Source: Nitrospinota bacterium (GTDB lineage Bacteria > Nitrospinota_A > UBA7883 > JACRGQ01). Taken from it: a stretch of 64,000 nt of DNA. The stretch is taken from NCBI GenBank assembly GCA_016217735.1, contig JACRGQ010000027.1, forward strand, positions 1 to 64,000. The letters run 5' to 3'. Positions within the stretch are counted from its first letter, which is position 1. Every line of letters starts with the position of its first letter. Below the pieces are notes generated by a model that was given only the letters and a program-made list of their open reading frames with translations, did no database searches and was not told the DNA's origin. Shown here one piece after another: positions 52,906 through 60,115 of this stretch. The translations under genes and the position numbers were made by a program.

Positions 52906-55080
52906 TTACGCCTGGATGGCGCCTTTGGGAGGGGGCGGCAAGACGATATAGAAGGTGCTCCCCTTCCCCACTTCCGATTCCACGCGCAAGTCTCCCCCGT
53001 GCGCTTTCATGATGTCGCAGCTGAGCGGCAGGCCAAGGCCGGTGCCGCTCTCCCCCGCCGTGCCGCAGATTGACGTTTTTATCTCGTACTTGAAAATATT
53101 CGGCAGCAGGGATGGGGGGATGCCCGTACCGGTATCCTCCACGGCCACCGTTCCCGGTTCCGGCAGGTAAATCCGCACCCTGCCCCCTTCGCGGCAGAAT
53201 TTTATGGCATTTGAAAGGAGATTCTTGAAGACTTGCAGCAAAAGATGCTCGTCCGCGTAAACGGCGGCTTTAGGGGGAACCTCATTTTTAATCTCAACCC
53301 GCTTCCCGGCGGCATAATTCGCATACGCCAACCCCGCCTTGACGGCGATGGAATGCAGATCGGTCAAACCGGCACTGGGCCGCAGTTGCCCCGTTTTGAT
53401 CCTGCTTATGTCCAGCAGGACATCGATAACATTGAGCATCTCGTTGCTGGCATCGAGGGCGCCGGTAATCATCGACCTGGCTTCATTTTTGCCCATATCG
53501 CCATGTTCACGGTGCAGTATCTTAAGGTATCCCTGCATGGTGGTGAGCGGGTTTTTCAGGTCGTGGCTCACCAGTGAAACAAATTTGTCTTTCAGCAGCG
53601 TGGCTTCTTCCGCCGCATCTTTCGCCGCTTTCAGTTTCTCCTCCGCCTCTTTGCGTTCGGTGATGTCGCGGACGGCGGTAACCCGCGCGTTCACGCCGCG
53701 GTACGGAATGGAGCGGCCCTGCAACTCTATGGGAAACAGCGTGCCGTCCTTTTTGCGCCCGATCACATCGTAAACTTCCTCGCTCCCCCGCCTGATATGA
53801 TCCATGATGACGGCCCGCGATTCCGGCGGGGAGAGGTCAACCGGTACCGTGCCGATGAGGTCCTCCGGTTCGTAGCCGAACATCCGGGCGAAGGCGCTGT
53901 TGCAATCGACAATCTTCCCTTCGATATTGATGACGATCCCTTCAAAAGCCGCCTCGGAAAGCTGGCGGAGCCGCTGTTCGCTCTCGCGCAAGGCTTCTTC
54001 CGCCTTTGTGCGCTCCGAAATGTCCTTGGCGACCCCTATGAAACCGATAGGCTCCCCGGCCTCGTTTTTCCACACCGCGCCATTGCACAGGTGCCAAACC
54101 AATGCGCCGTCATGCCGTATGATACGCACCTCGATGGAGGCGGATCCTTTTTCGAACACCTCCTTGATACCTTCAATTACCAAAGACCTGTCCTCTTCGT
54201 AAACAAACTCGGTCGCCGGCCGTTCCATCAACCGCTCCGGCGCAAGGCCGCAAAATTTTTGAAGGGTCGAGTTCCATTTGATGAGCGCGCCGTTCAAGTT
54301 GTATACATAGAGCATGTCCGGCTGCGCTTCCATAATGGAGATCAGTTCCTTTTCCGCCTTCACCCGCTCGGCGATTTCGACGCGCAGCTTTTGCACGGCG
54401 GACTCCGCCCCGTCCCGCGCCTTCCTCATCTCCTCCGCCAGCGCCCTGTTTTCCAATGCCAGCGCGATGGCGCTTTGTATGGTGCGGGTGTTGTTCCGCG
54501 TGATGACAGCCAGCACAAGGTAATAGATCGCCAGCATGATGCCGACGGGGAGATGCTCGACGGTTCCCATGGCAAGGTTTACGCCGATAATGGGAAAAAG
54601 CGCGACAACTAAAAAGAACTGGGCCGTCCGGGGCATCGCGGCATAGGCAAAGGTGCCGCCAGCCGCCATCCCCCCCACCATTAAGACGACAAACATTTGT
54701 GCCGAAAGCGAATTCGGCGGGTAGGACACCAGCGGCACCGCGCCCCATATCAGCCCCGCGACAATGGTGAGGAAAGACTGCATTCCGCCCCAAAAAACCG
54801 TATCAAATGCTTCCCGCGCATGGCGCCGGAACGCCAGGTAAAACCAAAAGCGGAGCCCCATCCAGAACAGAATCAGCGCGAACCAGGCAAGGAGGTGGGT
54901 GGATCCTATTTCGTCTTTCAGGATATACAGAAGGAGCGCGGATCCCACCGGCACCGCGGCAAAAACGCCGATCAGGTTTTGATGGAAATGGCGAATGCAC
55001 TCCCGCTCCAGTTCCAGTGACGAAGAATCAATCGGCGGCGCGGAAAAGGCTCCGCCAATGCCATTTCCGATACCCGTCAT
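52906..55080 (-). CDS. PAS sensor histidine kinase with seven-helix-like membrane region
   Basis: A 724-residue kinase. The first about 200 residues contain six or so membrane helices (VGSALLLYIL, LLAWFALILFWMGLRFWFY, FLTIVAGLIWGAVPLV, MFVVLMVGGMAAGGTFAYAA, FFLVVALFPIIGVNLAMG, VGIMLAIYYLVLAVIT), then a coiled coil, two PAS domains, SHDLKNPLTTM with the phospho-His, NLLSNAIKF, EDTGTGIPPSLL and GTGLGLPLS. There is no receiver. Both PAS domains closely match PAS 2 and 3 of the kinase at 46610, so the genes share a recent ancestor. Confidence 0.9.
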   Translation of the reverse strand: MTGIGNGIGGAFSAPPIDSSSLELERECIRHFHQNLIGVFAAVPVGSALLLYILKDEIGSTHLLAWFALILFWMGLRFWFYLAFRRHAREAFDTVFWGGMQSFLTIVAGLIWGAVPLVSYPPNSLSAQMFVVLMVGGMAAGGTFAYAAMPRTAQFFLVVALFPIIGVNLAMGTVEHLPVGIMLAIYYLVLAVITRNNTRTIQSAIALALENRALAEEMRKARDGAESAVQKLRVEIAERVKAEKELISIMEAQPDMLYVYNLNGALIKWNSTLQKFCGLAPERLMERPATEFVYEEDRSLVIEGIKEVFEKGSASIEVRIIRHDGALVWHLCNGAVWKNEAGEPIGFIGVAKDISERTKAEEALRESEQRLRQLSEAAFEGIVINIEGKIVDCNSAFARMFGYEPEDLIGTVPVDLSPPESRAVIMDHIRRGSEEVYDVIGRKKDGTLFPIELQGRSIPYRGVNARVTAVRDITERKEAEEKLKAAKDAAEEATLLKDKFVSLVSHDLKNPLTTMQGYLKILHREHGDMGKNEARSMITGALDASNEMLNVIDVLLDISRIKTGQLRPSAGLTDLHSIAVKAGLAYANYAAGKRVEIKNEVPPKAAVYADEHLLLQVFKNLLSNAIKFCREGGRVRIYLPEPGTVAVEDTGTGIPPSLLPNIFKYEIKTSICGTAGESGTGLGLPLSCDIMKAHGGDLRVESEVGKGSTFYIVLPPPPKGAIQA

Positions 55081-55246
55081 TTTATGCCCCGCCCCCCGAT
55101 GCCATCCGGCAGCCCCATCGTTCCCCTATGGAATAGCCGCTCCGTTCCCATGAAAACATTATACTGTTTTTCCCGGTTACATTTCACCGCGTGTCCCCTT
55201 TCGAGGACTTCCACGGCTTCAGCCACCCTGAGGGAGCGTTGGCGAC

Positions 55247-55278
55247 CGAAGGGTCTCTTTCCGGAAAGGGATTCTTCG
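55247..55278. repeat. Family C repeat core
   Basis: CGAAGGGTCTCTTTCC and GGAAAGGGATTCTTCG repeat the centre of the palindrome at 50801 with one change. The 55081-55311 gap contains this repeat and no gene. Confidence 0.55.
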
Positions 55279-55311
55279 CCGCTTCGCCGCCCGGTCACGG
55301 AATCGAAGATA

Positions 55312-56220
55312 TCACTTCTGCTGCTTAACCACGCTCATCGCCGCCGTAACCAGCGAGCCGATATCGGCAAAGTTCGCGGGAAGAATCATGGTGTTGCCGG
55401 CCTTGGCCAGCTTGCCGAATTGTTCCACCAGATTTTCGGCCACACGCAATTGAACCGCCTCTATTCCCCCCTGTGCCTGTATTGCCCCCGCCACGGCCTT
55501 TATTCCTTCCGCCGTGGCCAGCGCTATGGCCTTTATGGCCTCCGCCTGCCCCACAGCCTCGTTTATCTGTTTCTGGCGCACCGCCTCCGATTCAAGGACA
55601 ACTTTCTGTTTCTGGCCTTCGGCCACGTTTATCGCGGACTGTTTTTCACCTTCCGACTGCAATATCGTCGCGCGCTTTTCCCGTTCCGCCTGCATCTGCT
55701 TTTCCATGGCGCTCAGAACCGACTTCGGCGGATTGATGTTTTTAATCTCATATCTGAGTATCTTGACGCCCCATTGCCGGGCCGCCTCATCAATGGCCGA
55801 GACAACGGCCGCGTTAACGGTCGTCCTTTCCTCAAAGGTCTTATCAAGGTCTATCTTGCCCATCTCGCTGCGCATGGAGGTCTGGGCAAGCTGGGTTATC
55901 GCAAAATAATAATTCCCTATCCCGTACGATGCCATCTTCGCGTCCATGACCTGGATGAATATGACGCCGTCGACGCCCACCTGCACGTTGTCCTTTGTTA
56001 TGCATATCTGCTCCGGTATGTCTATGGCCTGCTCCTTGAGGGAGTGCTTATAAGCAATCCTGTCTATAAAGGGGATAATGAAATTCGGCCCCGCTTGCAA
56101 AACCCGGTCCGCCTTGCCAAGACGCTCCACCACATACGCGCTTTGCTGCGGGACCACACTTACGCCAAAGGCAATGGCCACAACGGCCAGAATGGCAATA
56201 AGAGCGAAAACCTGTACCAT
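55312..56220 (-). CDS. qmcA: SPFH/Band 7 membrane protease-associated protein
   Basis: A 302-residue stomatin/prohibitin-like protein: one N-terminal membrane helix, then VPQQSAYVVERLGKADRVLQ, IPFIDRIAY, the SPFH core with ITQLAQTSMRSEMGKIDLD and EIKNINPPKSVL, and a long Ala/Gln/Glu-rich coiled coil. QmcA-type proteins organise membrane microdomains and work with NfeD partners. It starts 22 nt after the nfeD stop. Confidence 0.9.
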   Translation of the reverse strand: MVQVFALIAILAVVAIAFGVSVVPQQSAYVVERLGKADRVLQAGPNFIIPFIDRIAYKHSLKEQAIDIPEQICITKDNVQVGVDGVIFIQVMDAKMASYGIGNYYFAITQLAQTSMRSEMGKIDLDKTFEERTTVNAAVVSAIDEAARQWGVKILRYEIKNINPPKSVLSAMEKQMQAEREKRATILQSEGEKQSAINVAEGQKQKVVLESEAVRQKQINEAVGQAEAIKAIALATAEGIKAVAGAIQAQGGIEAVQLRVAENLVEQFGKLAKAGNTMILPANFADIGSLVTAAMSVVKQQK

Positions 56221-56242
56221 AAAACACCCCTCCTTTGTAAAA

Positions 56243-56677
56243 TTACCGCGATGCGGGCCGTACCTTAAGCCGTATTCCGTCCACCGCCATTATTTCCACG
56301 GTACCGCCCGCGGGGATGGCCGCCTCCGCATCGCTGAAGGCTATCCACCTGGAACCGCGATATAAAACGCTCCCTTCACCTCTTGCCGGTATTTCGTTTA
56401 TGACGGTTACCTTTGCGCCAATCTGTTCGGACTTATACTCATCGCGGAAATAAAGTCCTTTGGCGGTCTTTCGCAGCAAGACCGCCGAAATAACCGATGT
56501 CGCGGAAAACACCGCCAACTGAACGCCAATATCCGTGGTGAGCCCCAATCCTGTTGTAATGGCCGTAACAATGGCGCCTATCCCCAGGAAAACAAGGATA
56601 AAGGTAAAAGTCATCACCTCGATAATAATGAGGATTATTCCGAGGGCCGCCCAAAACCACGCCGATGAGATATGCAT
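56243..56677 (-). CDS. NfeD-family membrane protein
   Basis: A 144-residue short NfeD (no ClpP-like protease part): three membrane helices (AALGIILIIIEVMTFTFILV, GIGAIVTAITTGLGL, AVFSATSVISAVLL) followed by a C-terminal OB-fold (IGAKVTVINEIPARGEGSVL, YRGSRWIAFSD, GGTVEIMAVDGIRLKV). It pairs with the SPFH protein encoded just downstream. Confidence 0.9.
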   Translation of the reverse strand: MHISSAWFWAALGIILIIIEVMTFTFILVFLGIGAIVTAITTGLGLTTDIGVQLAVFSATSVISAVLLRKTAKGLYFRDEYKSEQIGAKVTVINEIPARGEGSVLYRGSRWIAFSDAEAAIPAGGTVEIMAVDGIRLKVRPASR

Positions 56678-56787
56678 TATTCCCGCCCTTCCGCTTCTTT
56701 TGCGCGCCGCGCACCCCTTGGACTTTTTTAGATTGTAAGCCCTCGCGGGGATTCATGCAAACGCCGCGGGGGAAAAGAAGGGAATGA

Positions 56788-57810
56788 TTAAGCCGCTCCC
56801 TCCGGCGTGTTCAGGTTCTTGAGGCGGGCGGCGTCGAACAGGCGGGGATCGCCTTTGACGCCGAATTTTTCGAAGAGGCGGGTTATCGACATCTCGCCGC
56901 CATGTTCGCGCGCGATGCGGGCCAGCAGTTGCGACGAGTAGCAGGAGGCCAGCGGCTCCACCCCCTTTTCCGAACGCGGCCCCATGAACCGGAACGCCGG
57001 TTTGCGCCGGACAAGTTGGCCCACATAGCCGTCGTCGATATTCGGCAAGTCCACGGCGAAGACGAGCCAATCGACGCCGGGCGCGAACCGGTGCGCCGCC
57101 ACGAGGCCCGCCAGTGGCCCTTCAAACCCCGGCGGGTCGGCGATCCGCTCCGCTTCGGCCAACGCGGGGGGCAGCGGGCCGGAGCCGAGAAGGTACGTGC
57201 GGTTGGCGTGATGTTTCACCACGCCGTACACATGCTCCGCCAGCGTGGCGTTGCCGGCGGGGAGCAACGCCTTGGGGCGGCCCATCCGGCTGCTTTTCCC
57301 CCCTATCAAAATGCCGGCATAGAGCGGCTTCAGCAGCAACGCCCGTATCAGCCAATAACCCACTTGGTCGGCGATCTTGCCGGTTTCATCGTGCCGCAGC
57401 GATCCATGCCCGCCGATGTCGTAGAGAACCCTGTCCGCGGTTACGGGATCCTCCCTCCCGATGCGGGGATGAACCCAAAATTTATCCCACGGGGCGTTTT
57501 TGTATCCTTCAACGATGATGATGTCGCATTCGGCGAACGAGGGGGGGCAGACGAACTCCTCGCCGCCCTGCGTCCGCAAAAAACCCTCGCCGGGCGACCC
57601 GGCGGCGATCACCCGCGCCCCCGCTTTGAAAATGCGGTCGGTGTCCTTTCCCACCCGGTCCACCTGAAGGCCGTGCGCATCGTGCTTCAGATAGGCTACC
57701 GCGAGGCCGCGCCGCGCCAGCGCGGGAACGATCCGCTCGATGATGGTGGTCTTGCCGGAGCCGCTGTAGCCGCAAAAGCCGATGACCGGCACGCCGTTCA
57801 GAAATTCCAT
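56788..57810 (-). CDS. Fused MobB-MobA molybdenum cofactor guanylyltransferase
   Basis: A 340-residue fusion. MobB part (1-160): Walker A GYSGSGKTTIIE, YLKHDAHG, DIIIVEGYKNAPW. MobA part (about 165-340): AGILIGGKSSRMGRPKALL, PGFEGPLAGLVAA, VFAVDLPNIDDGYV. MobA adds GMP to molybdopterin for bis-MGD enzymes; MobB is a GTP-binding helper. ATG at 57810 overlaps the moeA stop by 13 nt. A long open frame continues upstream to 58365, but that part is antisense-like shadow over moeA. Confidence 0.9.
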   Translation of the reverse strand: MEFLNGVPVIGFCGYSGSGKTTIIERIVPALARRGLAVAYLKHDAHGLQVDRVGKDTDRIFKAGARVIAAGSPGEGFLRTQGGEEFVCPPSFAECDIIIVEGYKNAPWDKFWVHPRIGREDPVTADRVLYDIGGHGSLRHDETGKIADQVGYWLIRALLLKPLYAGILIGGKSSRMGRPKALLPAGNATLAEHVYGVVKHHANRTYLLGSGPLPPALAEAERIADPPGFEGPLAGLVAAHRFAPGVDWLVFAVDLPNIDDGYVGQLVRRKPAFRFMGPRSEKGVEPLASCYSSQLLARIAREHGGEMSITRLFEKFGVKGDPRLFDAARLKNLNTPEGAA

Positions 57811-59018
57811 GGATGGAACTCCACCACGGTTCCGGCGGGAAGTTCCCGCGTCTCTTCGGGAATGACGATCAGGCCGTCGCTGCGGCCGGCCGAAACAAAA
57901 TCGCCCGACCCCTGATACCCCGGAACGGGGACGACCGCCGCCCCGCCATCGGCGTAACAGCCGACGCGGAACTCGCGCAGCCCGTGCTTCTTTTTCGCGG
58001 GGGCCGCCAGCGGCAAGCGGAGCGGGGGCGGAACCGCTTCGCCGAAGCCGGCCATCTTCCGCAGCGCGGGGAGGACAAACTCGCGGAACGTGGCCGCCAC
58101 CGATACCGGGTTGCCCGGCAGGCCGAAGACGGCGGTCTTGCCTTTGACGCCGAACCAGACAGGCTTGCCCGGCCTGATGGCCGATTTGTAGAGGCGGTTT
58201 TGCACGCCGCATTCCATCAGCACGTCGGGGATGTGGTCGCGCTCCCCCATCGAAACGCCGCCGGTGACGATCACCACGTCGTTTTTGTTGAGCGCCGACG
58301 CCAACGCGCGGCGCAACGCGCGCGGATCGTCTTTTATCACGCCGCCGAAAGTGGCGGTTGTCCACGGTATCGCCGCCAGCCGCGCCATCAGGAACCGGCT
58401 GTTGGAATCGCGTATCTGGTACGGGGCCGGTTTCTTCGCTGTGCCGACCAACTCGTTACCGGTGGCTATCACCGCCACCCGTATCGCGCGGGTAACGGCG
58501 ACCGCCGCCGCGCCAACCGAAGCCGCCACCGCCACCCGGCCGGGGGTCAATGGCAGGCCCGCCGCGATGAGGCGCGCCCCTTTTTTGCAATCGGCTCCCA
58601 AGCGATGGATGTGTTGCCACCGCTCCGGCGCTTCGGTGAAAAGCTCGACGTATGCGCCGTCGGCTTTACTTTTTTCCACCTGCTCCACCGCGTCGAGTCC
58701 CGCCGGAACCGGCGCGCCGGTCATGATCTTGAGGCACTCCCCCGGCCGAACCGGCCCGCGCCACGCGGCGCCGGCTTCCAGCGTGCCGGCGCGGCGGAAC
58801 CGGCGCAGCCCTTTGGCGAGATCGGCGTAACGGACGGCGTAGCCATCCATCGCGGAACGGTTGAACGGAGGGAGCGGGCGGTCGGCCCGGATAGTTTCGC
58901 GCAGCACGAAGCCGAAAGCTTTTTCGAGGGGAAGGCGGACGGCGGGGAGCGGCTTCACCGCGCGCAAAACGGCGGCCTGCGCCTTGGCGAACGGGGTGAG
59001 CGCCGCGATATTCTTCAT
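57798..59018 (-). CDS. moeA: Molybdopterin molybdenumtransferase
   Basis: A 406-residue MoeA: LPPFNRSAMDGYAVRY, IMTGAPVPAG, GADCKKGARLIAAG, TGNELVG, IVTGGVSMGERDHI and FGLPGNPVSVAATF. It inserts molybdate into adenylylated molybdopterin. A perfect -10 TATAAT (59030-59025 on minus) ends 6 nt before the ATG. mobBA is coupled downstream, so the window has two steps of cofactor synthesis but no molybdoenzyme. Confidence 0.94.
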   Translation of the reverse strand: MKNIAALTPFAKAQAAVLRAVKPLPAVRLPLEKAFGFVLRETIRADRPLPPFNRSAMDGYAVRYADLAKGLRRFRRAGTLEAGAAWRGPVRPGECLKIMTGAPVPAGLDAVEQVEKSKADGAYVELFTEAPERWQHIHRLGADCKKGARLIAAGLPLTPGRVAVAASVGAAAVAVTRAIRVAVIATGNELVGTAKKPAPYQIRDSNSRFLMARLAAIPWTTATFGGVIKDDPRALRRALASALNKNDVVIVTGGVSMGERDHIPDVLMECGVQNRLYKSAIRPGKPVWFGVKGKTAVFGLPGNPVSVAATFREFVLPALRKMAGFGEAVPPPLRLPLAAPAKKKHGLREFRVGCYADGGAAVVPVPGYQGSGDFVSAGRSDGLIVIPEETRELPAGTVVEFHPWNF

Positions 59019-59024
59019 CCGGCG

Positions 59025-59030
59025 ATTATA
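59025..59030 (-). promoter_or_regulatory. moeA -10 element, leaderless position
   Basis: TATAAT on the minus strand, 6 nt before the ATG at 59018; the -35 region is weak (CATAAA at 17 bp). No ribosome site is present. Confidence 0.45.
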
Positions 59031-59081
59031 GATGATTATTGGAAATTTTTATGCAGGGAAGAAGCCGTAACCGGGCATGGG

Positions 59082-59114
59082 AATACGGAAGCGCATTGGG
59101 GGCGCTTCCGTATT
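59082..59114. terminator. Perfect 13-bp hairpin
   Basis: AATACGGAAGCGC-(7 nt)-GCGCTTCCGTATT lies 13 nt past the stop of the 19-residue ORF and could end its transcript. No T-tract follows on either strand. Confidence 0.5.
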
Positions 59115-59127
59115 GCGGTAATGCGGG

Positions 59128-59187
59128 TTATTTCTTTTTGTCCGCCTTCGGTCTTTTCTTTTTGCCGTCCTTCACTACTTTTGCCAT
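59128..59187 (-). CDS. 19-residue lysine-rich small ORF
   Basis: ATG 59187 to TAA 59128 encodes MAKVVKDGKKKRPKAD plus three Lys: ten Lys and one Arg in 19 residues. An excellent AAGGAGGT Shine-Dalgarno lies 7 nt upstream, the best in this part of the window, and a perfect hairpin follows the stop. These signals argue for translation. I recognise no family. It could be a nucleic-acid-binding peptide or a leader, or the signals may be chance. Confidence 0.5.
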   Translation of the reverse strand: MAKVVKDGKKKRPKADKKK

Positions 59188-59303
59188 GAACGCCACCTCC
59201 TTCATTTTCAAATTTCAGGGTTAACCGTCATTCTTATTTATCCCCTCGCACAACAATATACCACCGCCCCTGAAAAAGTGGAGAAGATGAAAAGGAAAAT
59301 AAC

Positions 59304-59420
59304 TGAACCACGAATGGCACGAAGGACACGAATAAGGGATGAAGCGGAATGGGGGAAGGAAATCCATTGTTGTCCCTTCTTGGCTTTCCCATTCGTGATC
59401 TTCGCGTCATTCGTGGTTGA
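59304..59420. repeat. AACCACGAATG inverted repeat
   Basis: Two 30-bp arms, 59304-59333 (TGAACCACGAATGGCACGAA start) and 59391-59420, are inverted and match at 25 of 30 positions. Related CACGAATGxCACGAAGGACACGAAT repeats are widespread in bacterial intergenic DNA. Confidence 0.6.
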
Positions 59421-59482
59421 AGCTGAAAGGGATTCTTTCGCATCGTATTCCGCCGCTCCCGCGCCGCGCCCGGAATGGCGGA

Positions 59483-59797
59483 TTATTTTCCCTGCAGGAT
59501 ATCCTGATAATTCGGCGGGAGCATCTTCTGAAGCTCTTCCAGGCTCTTGCCTGAAAGCTCCGCGCAGACCCTGCGGCACTCATCCGGTATCCGCCCGTCG
59601 TCGGCCGGGCATGCGGCGGGATCCTTCGGGTGGTTCTTCCGGCACTGGTCAAGCGCCTGCTTCGTCCCCTCTTCGCACATGGCGGGACAATCGAACCCCT
59701 CTTCCGCGAACGCGCCATGCCCGGCGAAAAGAACCGCCGCCAGCGCAATGAAAAAAGCGAATACAAGTGAATAACTGTACGTGGATGAAATCCGCAT
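59483..59797 (-). CDS. Small secreted Cys-containing protein
   Basis: A 104-residue protein with a clear signal peptide (LVFAFFIALAAVLFAGHGAFA) and four Cys in the mature part (DCPAMCEEG, DQCRKN, AACPADD, ECRRVCAEL gives six counting all). The C-terminus KSLEELQKMLPPNYQDIL is helical. It is probably a disulfide-bonded periplasmic protein of unknown function. TATAAT ends 7 nt before ATG 59797. A longer frame upstream runs through the tRNA gene and is not used. Confidence 0.7.
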   Translation of the reverse strand: MRISSTYSYSLVFAFFIALAAVLFAGHGAFAEEGFDCPAMCEEGTKQALDQCRKNHPKDPAACPADDGRIPDECRRVCAELSGKSLEELQKMLPPNYQDILQGK

Positions 59798-59881
59798 TCT
59801 TTGGATTATAGAACAAAACCGAACCAGCCGCGATTCATGCGCGGGCGTTGGACCGCATGGTGGACACCACAACTGAATAAT

Positions 59882-59929
59882 GAGAGCTTTGAAAATATGA
59901 CTGGATCCCGGGTCAAGCCCGGGATGACA
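59882..59929 (+). repeat. Family A palindromic repeat, copy 6
   Basis: GAGAGCTTTGAAAATATGAC start, stem CCCGGG-TCAAG-CCCGGG as in copy 4, end GGATGACA. It lies 12 bp from the tRNA-Phe gene. Confidence 0.7.
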
Positions 59930-59940
59930 AGGGTGAAAAA

Positions 59941-60018
59941 TGGTGCCCGGGGATGGAGTTGAACCAACGGCACGAGGATTTTCAGTCCTCTGCTCTACCA
60001 CCTGAGCTACCCGGGCAC
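59941..60018 (-). tRNA. tRNA-Phe (GAA)
   Basis: On the minus strand the gene starts GTGCCCGGGTAGCTCAGG and ends CCCGGGCACCA. The acceptor stem is GTGCCCG/CGGGCAC, the anticodon loop CTGAAAA gives GAA, and the T-loop is GGTTCAACTCC. CCA is encoded. The length is 78 nt including CCA. Confidence 0.96.
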
Positions 60019-60115
60019 TCTTGACGCGGCAACGCTTTGCAAGGAGCAAATACTAGCATCCCCGCATGCGCTTTTACAAAACTTTTTTTGCCGTCCCGTC
60101 CCGCGGCAACGCGGG

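Noticed and set aside
57811-58365. N-terminal extension of the MobB-MobA frame
   Set aside because: The extension lies entirely within moeA in another frame and is Arg-rich; MobB starts at the ATG at 57810 with the Walker A loop in its normal place.
59798-60049. Extended start of the small Cys-rich protein through the tRNA gene
   Set aside because: The residues VAQVVEQRTENPRAVGSTPS are the usual translation of a tRNA gene; the signal peptide begins at ATG 59797.
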